This document shows positions 24,698 to 33,141 of a DNA stretch of 64,000 nt, piece after piece (position 1 is the stretch's first letter; each line of letters begins with the position of its first letter). The stretch lies in assembly GCF_019797745.1 (NCBI RefSeq), contig NZ_VOSI01000001.1:556928-620927 (forward strand), in the 5' to 3' direction. The stretch comes from Edaphocola aurantiacus (GTDB lineage: Bacteria > Bacteroidota > Bacteroidia > Chitinophagales > Chitinophagaceae). The notes under the pieces were generated by a model, which made no database searches, was not told where the DNA came from, and saw nothing but the letters and a program-made list of their open reading frames with translations. Both the position numbers and the translations under genes were made by a program.

Positions 24698-26386
24698 TTA
24701 AGGATTCTGCAGAACGCAGGTATTGGCATCTGTTATTTTGGTCAGGTTGAATGTTGTTGTACTGTTTATATTAGGCGTCACATTAAATAATGTACCGCTG
24801 GTAATACTGTTATAGGTTGTTCCGTTAATAACCAGGCTGAACGGACCTGTACCGGCACTGGATGTAAAGCGCAGCTGTACCTGTGTACCCTGACAGACTG
24901 GTGAAGCACCGGATGAAAGTGTACCGTTGGGTAAAGGCCGGACAATTACAGAAGCCGATGCACTGATACCGGTATTGGTACAGTTCGGAGCTGTTTGATA
25001 AGCTACGCTGTTGGCAACATAGCTAAACGTACCGGCAGTACCGGTAGGTACAGAGACATTTGTACTACTGCTGGCCGCAATATTTACGGTCTGGTTAGTA
25101 CCACCGTTTATTTTATAAATTACAGTGATGGCTGTGGCTTGCGGGTTGGTAAAGGTCAGGTTGGGTGCTGTTGCATTCAGACATACTGATGTACCGCCTG
25201 TAATCGTGACTACGGGGGTAGCCATAATTGTCACTTTTACCGAATTGCTCTCGTCCGGTAAATTGAATGCACTGGGCATACCATCATTTGTACGGCTTAC
25301 ATTCGCTATACGACGGAAATAGTATACACCAGCTGCAGTAACTGTTGGAGTATAGTTCTGGCTGGTCGCTCCTGAGATATTGGAAAAGCTGACATTATCT
25401 GAAGACTGCTGCCACTGGTAGGTAATGGTAAAACGTGCATCACTGGAAACCGGTGCTGCAGTAAGTGTATTTGTGGCAGATAAGGCTGTAATACTGCCAC
25501 CAAAACAAATGGTCTGATCTGCAGTACTAATGGTATTGGAAACGCGGCTGAAGTTCGTAAATGACAATTCATTTGCTCCTGCCGATTCATAGTACTCCAG
25601 CAGTAAACTGCTGGTCCCTGTAAGCGCGAAAATTTCTTTTGTATAACTGGTAACACCCTGTTCCTGCCAGCGATTGAACACCAGTGTTCCGTCAACTGTT
25701 AAGCGTACACCATCATCAGCCGCCATATCGGCCAGATATACGCCTTTCGCTTTAGTAGAATTCATTCTATAACGAACAGCAAAATAAGAATTGAGATAGG
25801 TTGAGCGTTGTGTGCTCTGAGAATATACCGGATTACAGGTTACATCATCACCACCTCCGAAAGTAGAGGTAAAGGTTTCAGTCTGGCCTGAAAGAGAAGT
25901 ACCCAGGTAACGGCCAAATGCATTAGCATCGCTAGGCGCTCCGGCAGTTGCATCAAGGCGTTTGTAAAAATGTTCAACCCATGCATTAGTACCTGCATTG
26001 GTTTGGGCATCAACAGAGTTAGATCCGCCGGTGACACCTACGGTCATATTGGCGTTCTGTGAAGCACAGTTATATATTCTTACCTGGCCGGAAAAAGATG
26101 GAGAAAATACCAGATTACCACTCGTAACGAACCCTACAACGGTTGCGCCGTCAGCAGTTCTGGCTGTAATACCATTACGATTTGAGGTAACTGTATAAGA
26201 AAGGCCCCCGATAACGTTCACCAGATAATAATTGTTCTGGGGGACGGTACTGAGAGATATGGTGCCATTACCCACGCATATATAGCCAGCGGTGCCCTGG
26301 CTACTGGAGCCAGTACATTGTGCTTTACTTACATGCGCATACAGCAACAACACTAACGTGGTTAGTATCGCAAATATGCTCTTCAT
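24698..26386 (-). CDS. Secreted PA14-like and Ig-like protein, cassette 2 first gene
   Basis: A 562-residue exported protein. The signal peptide ends at VSKAQ. Residues about 130-285 resemble a PA14 domain (AADDGVRLTVDGTLVFNRW, SLLLEYYESAGANELSF), a beta-barrel often found on carbohydrate-binding or adhesive proteins. Ig-like repeats follow (ITYQWQQSSDNVSFSNISG), and the last 90 residues match the end of the protein at 21324, stopping at KITDANTCVLQNP. There is no sorting domain. It leads the second cassette; a possible promoter box lies about 165 bases upstream. Confidence 0.85.
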   Translation of the reverse strand: MKSIFAILTTLVLLLYAHVSKAQCTGSSSQGTAGYICVGNGTISLSTVPQNNYYLVNVIGGLSYTVTSNRNGITARTADGATVVGFVTSGNLVFSPSFSGQVRIYNCASQNANMTVGVTGGSNSVDAQTNAGTNAWVEHFYKRLDATAGAPSDANAFGRYLGTSLSGQTETFTSTFGGGDDVTCNPVYSQSTQRSTYLNSYFAVRYRMNSTKAKGVYLADMAADDGVRLTVDGTLVFNRWQEQGVTSYTKEIFALTGTSSLLLEYYESAGANELSFTNFSRVSNTISTADQTICFGGSITALSATNTLTAAPVSSDARFTITYQWQQSSDNVSFSNISGATSQNYTPTVTAAGVYYFRRIANVSRTNDGMPSAFNLPDESNSVKVTIMATPVVTITGGTSVCLNATAPNLTFTNPQATAITVIYKINGGTNQTVNIAASSSTNVSVPTGTAGTFSYVANSVAYQTAPNCTNTGISASASVIVRPLPNGTLSSGASPVCQGTQVQLRFTSSAGTGPFSLVINGTTYNSITSGTLFNVTPNINSTTTFNLTKITDANTCVLQNP

Positions 26387-26551
26387 TTTTGCTACAGCTG
26401 CCTTCCGAACATCATAAAAGATGAGTCATATCCGTATATACTAAAGCATATACAGTATGTACCAGTTCCGGTTAGCTATTTTAAATCTTGAATACTCTTT
26501 CTTTCTAAGGGTAGGTAGGTATTGAAAGGAAATTAGTAAACTCTTCGGACA

Positions 26552-26559
26552 CAAAACTA
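26552..26559 (-). promoter_or_regulatory. Possible -7 box (TAGTTTTG) for secreted cassette 2
   Basis: The minus strand reads TAGTTTTG within AT-rich DNA, 166 bases before the ATG at 26386. This would give a long leader. It is a consensus match only. Confidence 0.35.
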
Positions 26560-27370
26560 AACATAGAGAAATTAATATGAAAGCTTTTTTAATATTTTTT
26601 TTCTTAATAAGTAGTTAATGGTAAAATTGTTCAATCTGATTCTGTAAAGAAGAATACCTAAAAATTACCTTATACTATAATAAGCCCTATATTAAATCTG
26701 TAAATTTTATTACCGATTACAATAAGTTATTTGCAAATAGTGTGCCAAAACAAAAAATAATTGAAAATCAAACACTTACAATAACAAAACATTAAAATAT
26801 ATTCCATTTTTCGGAAATCAATTCTCATTACAAGAATAAAGTGCCCTTTTTTTGTCCCTAATGCTATACTAGTATATGTCGCTTTAATATTTGCTAACTA
26901 TCCGCATATAGTCAACTATTTTATTCGTCTTTTTATCCGGCTACAAAAGGACCAAAAGTCTTTGTTTCCATCAGGACGAGCAGAGCACCGCCATTTTGTA
27001 CCATTGCGTGCATGGATCGTCTGAGCTTAACGTGTGATGCGTTCGGTTGCTTAGGCTCCCGAAGCACCAACCCAAATGGTTATCGCTGTGATGAAAACAA
27101 TAAGCGATCCATACTATACAGATCGCTCCAAACGGCCTTATAAATCCGGCGTCAAGAAAATCATTGGCTCGGTCGATAGAGTTGCAAACCACTGTCTGAA
27201 CGAAGTGAGTCTGGTTTGCGACCGACCGACACATTGATTTTTAGCCAGGGATGTATACAGCCTTAATTTTTTGGCGGTACCTTCCTTTTGCATCAAGGCA
27301 AAAGGTTTCAATTGATATAAGATACTTAAATCATAATGCCAGACTTTGCTTCCTTTAAGCAGATACTCAA

Positions 27371-27403
27371 TTTGTCTAAATATTCCAGAAACGGTTATCT
27401 TTG
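27371..27403 (+). promoter_or_regulatory. Promoter of glyS (TTTG-N21-TATCTTTG)
   Basis: A -33 TTTG at 27371-27374 and a -7 TATCTTTG at 27396-27403 are spaced 21 bases apart, as in Bacteroidota sigma-A promoters. The -7 box ends 7 bases before the ATG, so the transcript should be nearly leaderless. Confidence 0.7.
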
Positions 27404-27409
27404 CAACCT

Positions 27410-28855
27410 ATGGCGAATGAAAATACTTTACAGGCAATAATTGCCCATGCAAAAGAATATGGTTTTGTCTTCCCTTCCAGCGAGATTTATGATGGTATGG
27501 GAGCAGTATATGATTATGGTCAGTGGGGCGTGGAATTGAAAAGAAACGTACGCGAGTACTGGTGGAAATGGATGACCCAGATGAACGAGCAGAACATTGT
27601 CGGTATTGATGCCGCAATCTTCATGCATCCTACAGTATGGAAAGCAAGCGGACACGTAGATAACTTCAGCGATCCGATGATTGATAATAAAGACAGCAAG
27701 AAACGTTACCGTGTAGATCACCTGATCGAAGGATATGCAGAAACCCTGTCTAAAGAAGACGGCGAAGCATTGATCGCAGCAATGGAAAAGCATATTGCTG
27801 CTGATGATTTCGTTGGTTTAAAAACATTGATCGAAACAAATAAAATTGCTTGCCCGATCAGCAAAACCGTTAACTGGACTGATGTTCGCCAGTTTAACCT
27901 GATGTTCTCTACAGAGGTTGGTTCTGTTGCAGAAGAAGCCAGTAAGATCTACCTGAGACCGGAAACGGCACAGGGTATTTTTGTAAACTTCCTGAATGTA
28001 CAGAAGACCGGTCGTATGAAAATACCGTTCGGTATTGCACAGGTGGGTAAAGCATTCCGTAATGAGATTGTGGCGCGTGGATTCATCTTCCGTATGCGCG
28101 AATTCGAACAAATGGAAATGCAGTTCTTCGTACGTCCGGGTTCTCAGAAAGAGTGGTACGAATACTGGAAAACAGAGCGTATGAAATGGCACAGTACCCT
28201 GGGTATTGATCCGGCTAAATACCGTTTCCATGATCATATCAAACTGGCGCACTATGCAGATGCAGCCTGCGATATCGAGTACGAATACCCTATGGGCTTT
28301 AAGGAGCTGGAAGGGATACACAGTCGTACTGATTTCGATCTGAAAAATCACCAGGAACTGAGCAAAAAGAAATTACAATATTTTGATGCTGATATCGATC
28401 CTGAAACCGGAAAGGCTTATGGTAACTACATTCCGTATGTTGTTGAAACGTCTATAGGTCTCGACAGAACGATATTGATGTTAATGAGCGAAGCCTATAC
28501 CGAAGAAGACCTGAGTACAGAAGAGAAGCAAGATAGCCGCGTGGTACTGAAGTTCATCCCGAAACTGGCTCCTGTTAAACTGGCGATATTACCATTAATG
28601 AAAAAAGATGGCCTGCCGGAAGTTGCGAAAGCCTTACTGGATGAGTGTCGCCCGCATTTCAAATGCTTCTATGAAGAGAAAGATGCAATCGGTAAACGGT
28701 ACAGAAGAATGGATGCAATCGGTACTCCTTTCTGTGTAACCATCGATCACCAGACCAAAGAAGACCAGACCGTAACCATCCGTTATCGCGATACTATGGT
28801 GCAAGAGCGCATTCATATCAGCGCAGTAAAAGACCTGGTATTAAAATCCCTGTAA
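27410..28855 (+). CDS. glyS: Glycine-tRNA ligase
   Basis: A 481-residue class II glycyl-tRNA synthetase of the single-chain, dimeric type that charges tRNA-Gly in the cytoplasm. Early residues ANENTLQAIIAHAKEYGFVFPSSEIY are typical. Motif 2 (IAQVGKAFRNEI) and motif 3 (VVETSIGLDRTILML) are present, and the C-terminal anticodon-binding domain starts near LAPVKLAILPLM. The frame extends back to a TTG at 27401, but that codon lies inside the -7 promoter box, so the ATG at 27410 is the start. A strong terminator follows; it is monocistronic. Confidence 0.97.
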   Translation: MANENTLQAIIAHAKEYGFVFPSSEIYDGMGAVYDYGQWGVELKRNVREYWWKWMTQMNEQNIVGIDAAIFMHPTVWKASGHVDNFSDPMIDNKDSKKRYRVDHLIEGYAETLSKEDGEALIAAMEKHIAADDFVGLKTLIETNKIACPISKTVNWTDVRQFNLMFSTEVGSVAEEASKIYLRPETAQGIFVNFLNVQKTGRMKIPFGIAQVGKAFRNEIVARGFIFRMREFEQMEMQFFVRPGSQKEWYEYWKTERMKWHSTLGIDPAKYRFHDHIKLAHYADAACDIEYEYPMGFKELEGIHSRTDFDLKNHQELSKKKLQYFDADIDPETGKAYGNYIPYVVETSIGLDRTILMLMSEAYTEEDLSTEEKQDSRVVLKFIPKLAPVKLAILPLMKKDGLPEVAKALLDECRPHFKCFYEEKDAIGKRYRRMDAIGTPFCVTIDHQTKEDQTVTIRYRDTMVQERIHISAVKDLVLKSL

Positions 28856-28876
28856 TACAGCGATCAAACTTATATT

Positions 28877-28914
28877 ATTAAAAGAGCTATGGCCTGCGCC
28901 ATAGCTCTTTTAAT
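28877..28914 (+). terminator. Terminator after glyS
   Basis: A 17-bp perfect stem (ATTAAAAGAGCTATGGC and complement) with a CTGC loop. Confidence 0.85.
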
Positions 28915-29499
28915 TTGCTTTTACTGTTACACCTGTGTTTTTACCATTAACTAAAGATCTCTAAGCCGCTATACATCTCAACGCTTGCTAACAGCAAAAA
29001 AAAAAGTCTATTTATAGTGACCTTTTATCCGCTCCCCTACTGCAAAGTTCATCACACAAAAGAGAAGTAATATATCTATAATATTGTTAATGTACGCAAA
29101 ACATATTAAACAAAAATTATTTTTATAAGAAGAAATGCATTTACTTTTGTTCTACAGAAAAAGCAAAGCGTATGGAATGAAGAAAGCAAAAAGAAAAACC
29201 GTGATAATGATTAAGATCATTATTCTTTGAGCTGGATAAAAGACTTTCTCAATATCACGAACAACATCATTTTTGAGTTACAGAAATATGTTCCCATAAT
29301 TCAATATTCATTAGGTGTTGATGATTGTAATTTCCACCCTGTCACTATTACATGATTCCATAAAACAACTTTGAGCTAAGTAGCTTTTATGATAATCTGT
29401 ATTTCAAAAGTAACTGAATTCTATTTTTAGAATTGACATCGCTAAAAGGTCCATCGTAGGGAATTCCGATCATAATAACGGTTTTTAAATTGACTGTAT
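28915..29499. other. Gene-free 585-base region upstream of a T9SS protein gene
   Basis: AT-rich with no long frame and no tRNA. TACTTTTG at 29142-29149 fits the -7 box and would give a leader of about 350 bases. A possible 17-codon leader frame (MKKAKRKTVIMIKIIIL) at 29177-29230 contains a perfect 8-bp hairpin, ATAATGAT-TAAG-ATCATTAT at 29204-29223. Whether this leader is transcribed or translated cannot be told. Confidence 0.35.
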
Positions 29500-32403
29500 A
29501 TGAAGAGAGATTCTACCCTCCGCTGGGTTGTGGCACTTAGTGCCCTGCTGTCAAGTCATGCACTGACAGCCCAAACCCCATTAACAGATGTGACCACAGC
29601 GTCCACACCTGTTTCTTTAAGTTCTGGAAGCGGCGCTTCCAACATTCTTGACAATGCATCTGATAGCTACGGCAGCATCTCTGCAAGTGCCACATTTCGA
29701 GTCGATCTGGGTACTGCGAAGGTGATTACCGGCTACAGCCTGACCAACCAGGACAACAACACCAATCTCCCGACCAATTGGCGTATTGAGGCTTCTAACA
29801 GCGCAACTACGGGCTATGTAACACTTGATACACGTGCCGGTAACAGCTGGGAAAAAACGGAAGCTTCCCGTAAGTTTTTTGCGATCAACAACAACACCGC
29901 ATATCGCTATTACAGGATAGTAAACTTATCCATAGTCAGTATGCGCGTGACCGAAATGGAACTATTTGACAACTTCTATATTAGTGGCAAAGTATTCAAA
30001 GATTACAACCTGAACAATGTAAAAAGCGGTGATGAGCCTGCTGTTCCGGGTGTTAAAGTATGGATTAAAAAACTATCTACAGCAGCACCTGTAGCCATGA
30101 CGACATCAGGAGAAGACGGCACGTATCTGTTTGATGCTTCTGTACTGAACGGCTTAGAAATCTTTGCTGTAGCTGCGGCACCATCCGGAAGCCTGCAACC
30201 AAGAACAGAGCCTATGCCGCAATCGGGCTTAAACTTCCCTTCATTAACGGCTGATGGCAGCTTCCTATTTTCTAACATCAATGCTAATCAGTATAGCCAG
30301 TCAGGAGAAATCAATTTTGGTTTTTTAGACCCCAAAGTAACCACTGATGGCCCTGTATTAGAGAATCCGAATCTTGTTACAAATGCCTTTAATGGTACAT
30401 TTGGTTCATCTGATTCAACCGGAAACAATTTTGTACTGAACCATCCGAATGCGAAATATTTTTCTTTAACTGCTTCACACCCGGAATTATATTCTAATGT
30501 GACCGGATATACTACAGGAAGTAATTATGGATACCAGGGCGGAAGCAACTATGGTACAAATGGTTTCCTTTGGGATGAAGGTAAATACCTGGTTACGGAC
30601 TTCTTAGGCACCGTATTTTTAGAATCCGGCAGTACAGATATGGAGTTAAAAGGAATCCTTAATAATGCCAGTTTCGGATGGAGAATATCTACCGGCGCAA
30701 CAAGCGGCGCATGGAATGACCGCTTCCTGGCCATCAATGGTAGCTCCCTCCAGGACAGCAGTCTTAATGCCAGAATATTTGCCGATACGGTTACCCTGGA
30801 TGCCGGTAATACCTACTCCATGGGCTTCTATGGTAAGTCAGCAAATAAATGGCAACAGGGTGCCGCAGTGGCCAAACCTACGGTAGTAAAATATTTTGTA
30901 AAAAGAATATCTACAGGCGATACGGCGGCTTTAGGCTCTATTTCGGTAGTACCAACCACCAGTAATGCTACTGATAGTGTGAACATAGGATGGAATAAAG
31001 CATTCACCGACTTTATTGCTAATAACAGCGGCAGCTACGGCGTTTACTTTATTGTTACTTCATCTGATGTTGCCGGTAATGATGCATATTTTGACAACTT
31101 CTTCCTGCGTAAATCATCATTCAAAATAGCGGGCAGAATTTATAACGATGCCAATGGTCTGGAAAATGGTCTGGTAGATGGTTCCACCATCAGTACCTTC
31201 TCCGGATCTGCTATTTATGCTTACCTTATCGATCCTGAAGACAATCATATACTGGGTAGCACTACAGTGGCTCTCGATGGTTCTTTCAGTCTTTTTGCAC
31301 CCTCATATGCCGAGTATAAAGTTGCGATCAGCAGCAATAGTATGATCAATGGTTCTGTATACAGTGCCGGTTCTTTACCCTCCAACTGGGCCTTTACCGG
31401 AAGCAATTCAGGCACCAATAACCTGTCCGGAAGCAACATCATTGCCGTCAATCCGATGATCACCGTTTCACCGGTAAATACAACTACTGATGTTACACAA
31501 ATCACGTTCGGATATGATCGCTTACCGGAAAGTTATAACCGGAATAAAAATGTCAGCGGGGCTCCGGTATACAACTCCTTTGTGTCCTTAAGTGATGTAC
31601 CCTTACAGGGTTCTGACATGGAAGATAATGCAGGCGTTCAGGTAAACTGGAATACTAAAAAACTGAAAATAGTTACCCTGCCTACCGCAGCATTTATCCT
31701 GAAATATAACGGTTCTGCATTGGTTGCAGGAAGTATCATTACTAGCTATGATCCTTCATTATTATCTATCGCACCATCTCTTTCCACTCCGGGCGGTACG
31801 TTGAATACTTCATTCACTTATGTCACCTACGATGCTGCAAATTTACCAGATGCAACCGCAGCTACATACACTGTTACCTATACACAGCCATTGCCTATAG
31901 AACTGGCCTACTTCCGAGCCACTGTAGAAGATTGTAATGCAATCTTAAGCTGGGCTTCAAACACCGAAATACAATTCCGCGAGTTTGGAGTAGAAAGAAG
32001 TAATGATGGTAAAACCTTTACTGAAATAGGTACTGTGTCACCCACAGGATCCAATAGCAAGTACATGTTCAAAGATGTATCTGCTGAAGGAAAATTGTAC
32101 TACAGACTTAAACTGGTGGACAATGACAGAAGCTTTACCTACAGTACAATTGCAAATGCATTTGTAAACTGTATGAAGGAAACGCTGATCTTCCCGACAG
32201 TAGCTAAAAATGTAATTTATATCCAGAATGCTACGATAAACAGTAAAGTCAGTATTTACAATATAAATGGCAGCATGGTTAAAGAACTGACCATAAACAG
32301 CAATATGGAACAGGTAGACCTGACCGGACTGGCTGCAGCCAATTACCTGGTGACCGTCAATGACAATGGCAAAATAACCAGCGCTAAAATTGTAAAAGAA
32401 TAA
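29500..32403 (+). CDS. Large T9SS surface protein with discoidin-like and SdrD-B-like domains
   Basis: A 967-residue exported protein. The signal peptide ends around 25 (ALTAQ). Residues about 26-155 resemble an F5/8 type C (discoidin) domain: SNILDNASDSYGS, FRVDLGTAKVITGYSL, YRYYRIVNLS. From about 158 an SdrD-B or prealbumin-like module follows (ISGKVFKDYNLNNVKSGDEPAVPGVKVWI, GTYLFDA), with a second near 550 (IAGRIYNDANGLENG). The LPIELAYFRATVEDCNAILSW linker, a fibronectin-like repeat and a type A C-terminal sorting domain (final KIVKE) end it. A role as a sugar- or matrix-binding surface protein is inferred from the domains only. The ATG at 29500 is the first one in front of the hydrophobic core. 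Confidence 0.87.
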   Translation: MKRDSTLRWVVALSALLSSHALTAQTPLTDVTTASTPVSLSSGSGASNILDNASDSYGSISASATFRVDLGTAKVITGYSLTNQDNNTNLPTNWRIEASNSATTGYVTLDTRAGNSWEKTEASRKFFAINNNTAYRYYRIVNLSIVSMRVTEMELFDNFYISGKVFKDYNLNNVKSGDEPAVPGVKVWIKKLSTAAPVAMTTSGEDGTYLFDASVLNGLEIFAVAAAPSGSLQPRTEPMPQSGLNFPSLTADGSFLFSNINANQYSQSGEINFGFLDPKVTTDGPVLENPNLVTNAFNGTFGSSDSTGNNFVLNHPNAKYFSLTASHPELYSNVTGYTTGSNYGYQGGSNYGTNGFLWDEGKYLVTDFLGTVFLESGSTDMELKGILNNASFGWRISTGATSGAWNDRFLAINGSSLQDSSLNARIFADTVTLDAGNTYSMGFYGKSANKWQQGAAVAKPTVVKYFVKRISTGDTAALGSISVVPTTSNATDSVNIGWNKAFTDFIANNSGSYGVYFIVTSSDVAGNDAYFDNFFLRKSSFKIAGRIYNDANGLENGLVDGSTISTFSGSAIYAYLIDPEDNHILGSTTVALDGSFSLFAPSYAEYKVAISSNSMINGSVYSAGSLPSNWAFTGSNSGTNNLSGSNIIAVNPMITVSPVNTTTDVTQITFGYDRLPESYNRNKNVSGAPVYNSFVSLSDVPLQGSDMEDNAGVQVNWNTKKLKIVTLPTAAFILKYNGSALVAGSIITSYDPSLLSIAPSLSTPGGTLNTSFTYVTYDAANLPDATAATYTVTYTQPLPIELAYFRATVEDCNAILSWASNTEIQFREFGVERSNDGKTFTEIGTVSPTGSNSKYMFKDVSAEGKLYYRLKLVDNDRSFTYSTIANAFVNCMKETLIFPTVAKNVIYIQNATINSKVSIYNINGSMVKELTINSNMEQVDLTGLAAANYLVTVNDNGKITSAKIVKE

Positions 32404-32438
32404 GAAACATAATGTTGTAAAGTTCATGTTTTGAACCC

Positions 32439-32462
32439 GGCACTTTGAGTCTTCAAAGTGCC
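32439..32462 (+). terminator. Terminator after the 967-residue T9SS protein gene
   Basis: A 10-bp stem (GGCACTTTGA / TCAAAGTGCC) with a 4-base loop is followed by TTTTCTTTT. Confidence 0.85.
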
Positions 32463-32699
32463 TTTTCTTTTATCATTGATGAAGGTAATTTGGCTACGAT
32501 TTCCAATGATGATACATTTAACATCATCGCCTCAAATCCACAACTGTATTGAATAGCTGACGAAAAAATAAATCAAATGAATATGCAGCATACTGTATAT
32601 TCCCCAACCTGTTAATTATATTTTAATTATCACAACACAAAAGCATTAGCCTATATATTTGTCCTTATTCCTCTATATTACTCATTACAAACAAGAACT

Positions 32700-33077
32700 A
32701 TGAACAACAGAAAAATGATTATGATGGCTGCGGTTGCAGCATTTGGTGTACTGGCTTTTGCATCCTGCACAAAAGATAAAGCGACCACACACAGAGTACA
32801 ATTCAAAGCGGAAGCATCTGCCGGCAGTAATATTTCCGTAGCAGTATACGGTATCGATGGCAATACAACTTCTGCTTCCAGTCTCAGTGGCAATACCTGG
32901 ATTAGCCCGGAGATTACAGCACCAGCAGGATCCATAAGCGCCAATGCTGCCGTTAATGCCAATGGAGCAAATGCTTCTTCTACCCTGAAAGTACAGATCT
33001 ATGTTGATGGTAAATTGGTACAGGAAGGCACTTCCAGCGGACAGTACTTAAGTGCATCTGCAGGACATCAATTTTAA
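32700..33077 (+). CDS. Small lipoprotein of unknown function
   Basis: 125 residues. The signal peptide MNNRKMIMMAAVAAFGVLAFASC places the lipidated Cys at 23. The mature part is a short beta-rich domain (HRVQFKAEASAGSNISVAVYGIDG, STLKVQIYVDGKLVQEG), similar in outline to small MmpS-like or immunoglobulin-like accessory lipoproteins; no enzymatic motif is present. TATATTTG at 32654-32661 could be its -7 box. It is monocistronic, ending at a bidirectional terminator shared with recB. Confidence 0.75.
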   Translation: MNNRKMIMMAAVAAFGVLAFASCTKDKATTHRVQFKAEASAGSNISVAVYGIDGNTTSASSLSGNTWISPEITAPAGSISANAAVNANGANASSTLKVQIYVDGKLVQEGTSSGQYLSASAGHQF

Positions 33078-33096
33078 TTTTACAATATCAGAAAAG

Positions 33097-33132
33097 AAAA
33101 CGGAGTTGCACCTAATGGTGCAACTCCGTTTT
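33097..33132. terminator. Bidirectional terminator, small lipoprotein gene / recB
   Basis: A 16-bp perfect stem (AAAACGGAGTTGCACC and complement) with a TAAT loop and T/A tracts at both ends. Confidence 0.85.
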
Positions 33133-33141
33133 TATATGCAA

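Larger units (their letters stand above)
19046..26386 (-). repeat. Tandem duplication of a three-gene secreted-protein cassette
   Basis: Cassette 1 is 22262 to 19046 and cassette 2 is 26386 to 22425, both on the minus strand. The second genes are near-identical at protein and DNA level, the third genes are similar throughout, and the first genes share only their last 90 or so residues (the segment with SSAGTGPFSL and KITDAN). Both cassettes end in related GCACCGG hairpins. This indicates a fairly recent tandem duplication, with the first gene since replaced or truncated at its 5' part in one copy. Confidence 0.88.
26387..27409. other. 1 kb gene-free region with an AT-rich half and a structured GC-richer island
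   Basis: Bases 26387-26940 are strongly AT-rich with no credible frame. About 26940-27240 is distinctly GC-richer and holds inverted repeats: GCAAACCA at 27184-27191 with TGGTTTGC at 27212-27219, flanked by TCGGTCG at 27169-27175 and CGACCGA at 27223-27229; and AGCGATC at 27103-27109 with GATCGCT at 27121-27127. A minus-strand frame of 87 codons (27234-26971) covers it but lacks any recognisable domain. The island could be a non-coding RNA, a degenerate mobile repeat or a regulatory block. No tRNA was seen. Confidence 0.45.

Noticed and set aside
19998-26386. Frameshift or assembly error splitting one long T9SS protein
   Set aside because: Each piece has its own start and signal peptide, and the same boundaries occur independently in both cassettes.
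26971-27234. 87-codon minus-strand frame in the 1 kb gap
   Set aside because: No domain, no promoter, many Cys/His/Trp, and it covers inverted repeats; described as a structured region instead.
28915-29499. tRNA or other stable RNA gene
   Set aside because: No cloverleaf, anticodon arm or T-arm consensus was seen in this or any other gap in the window.
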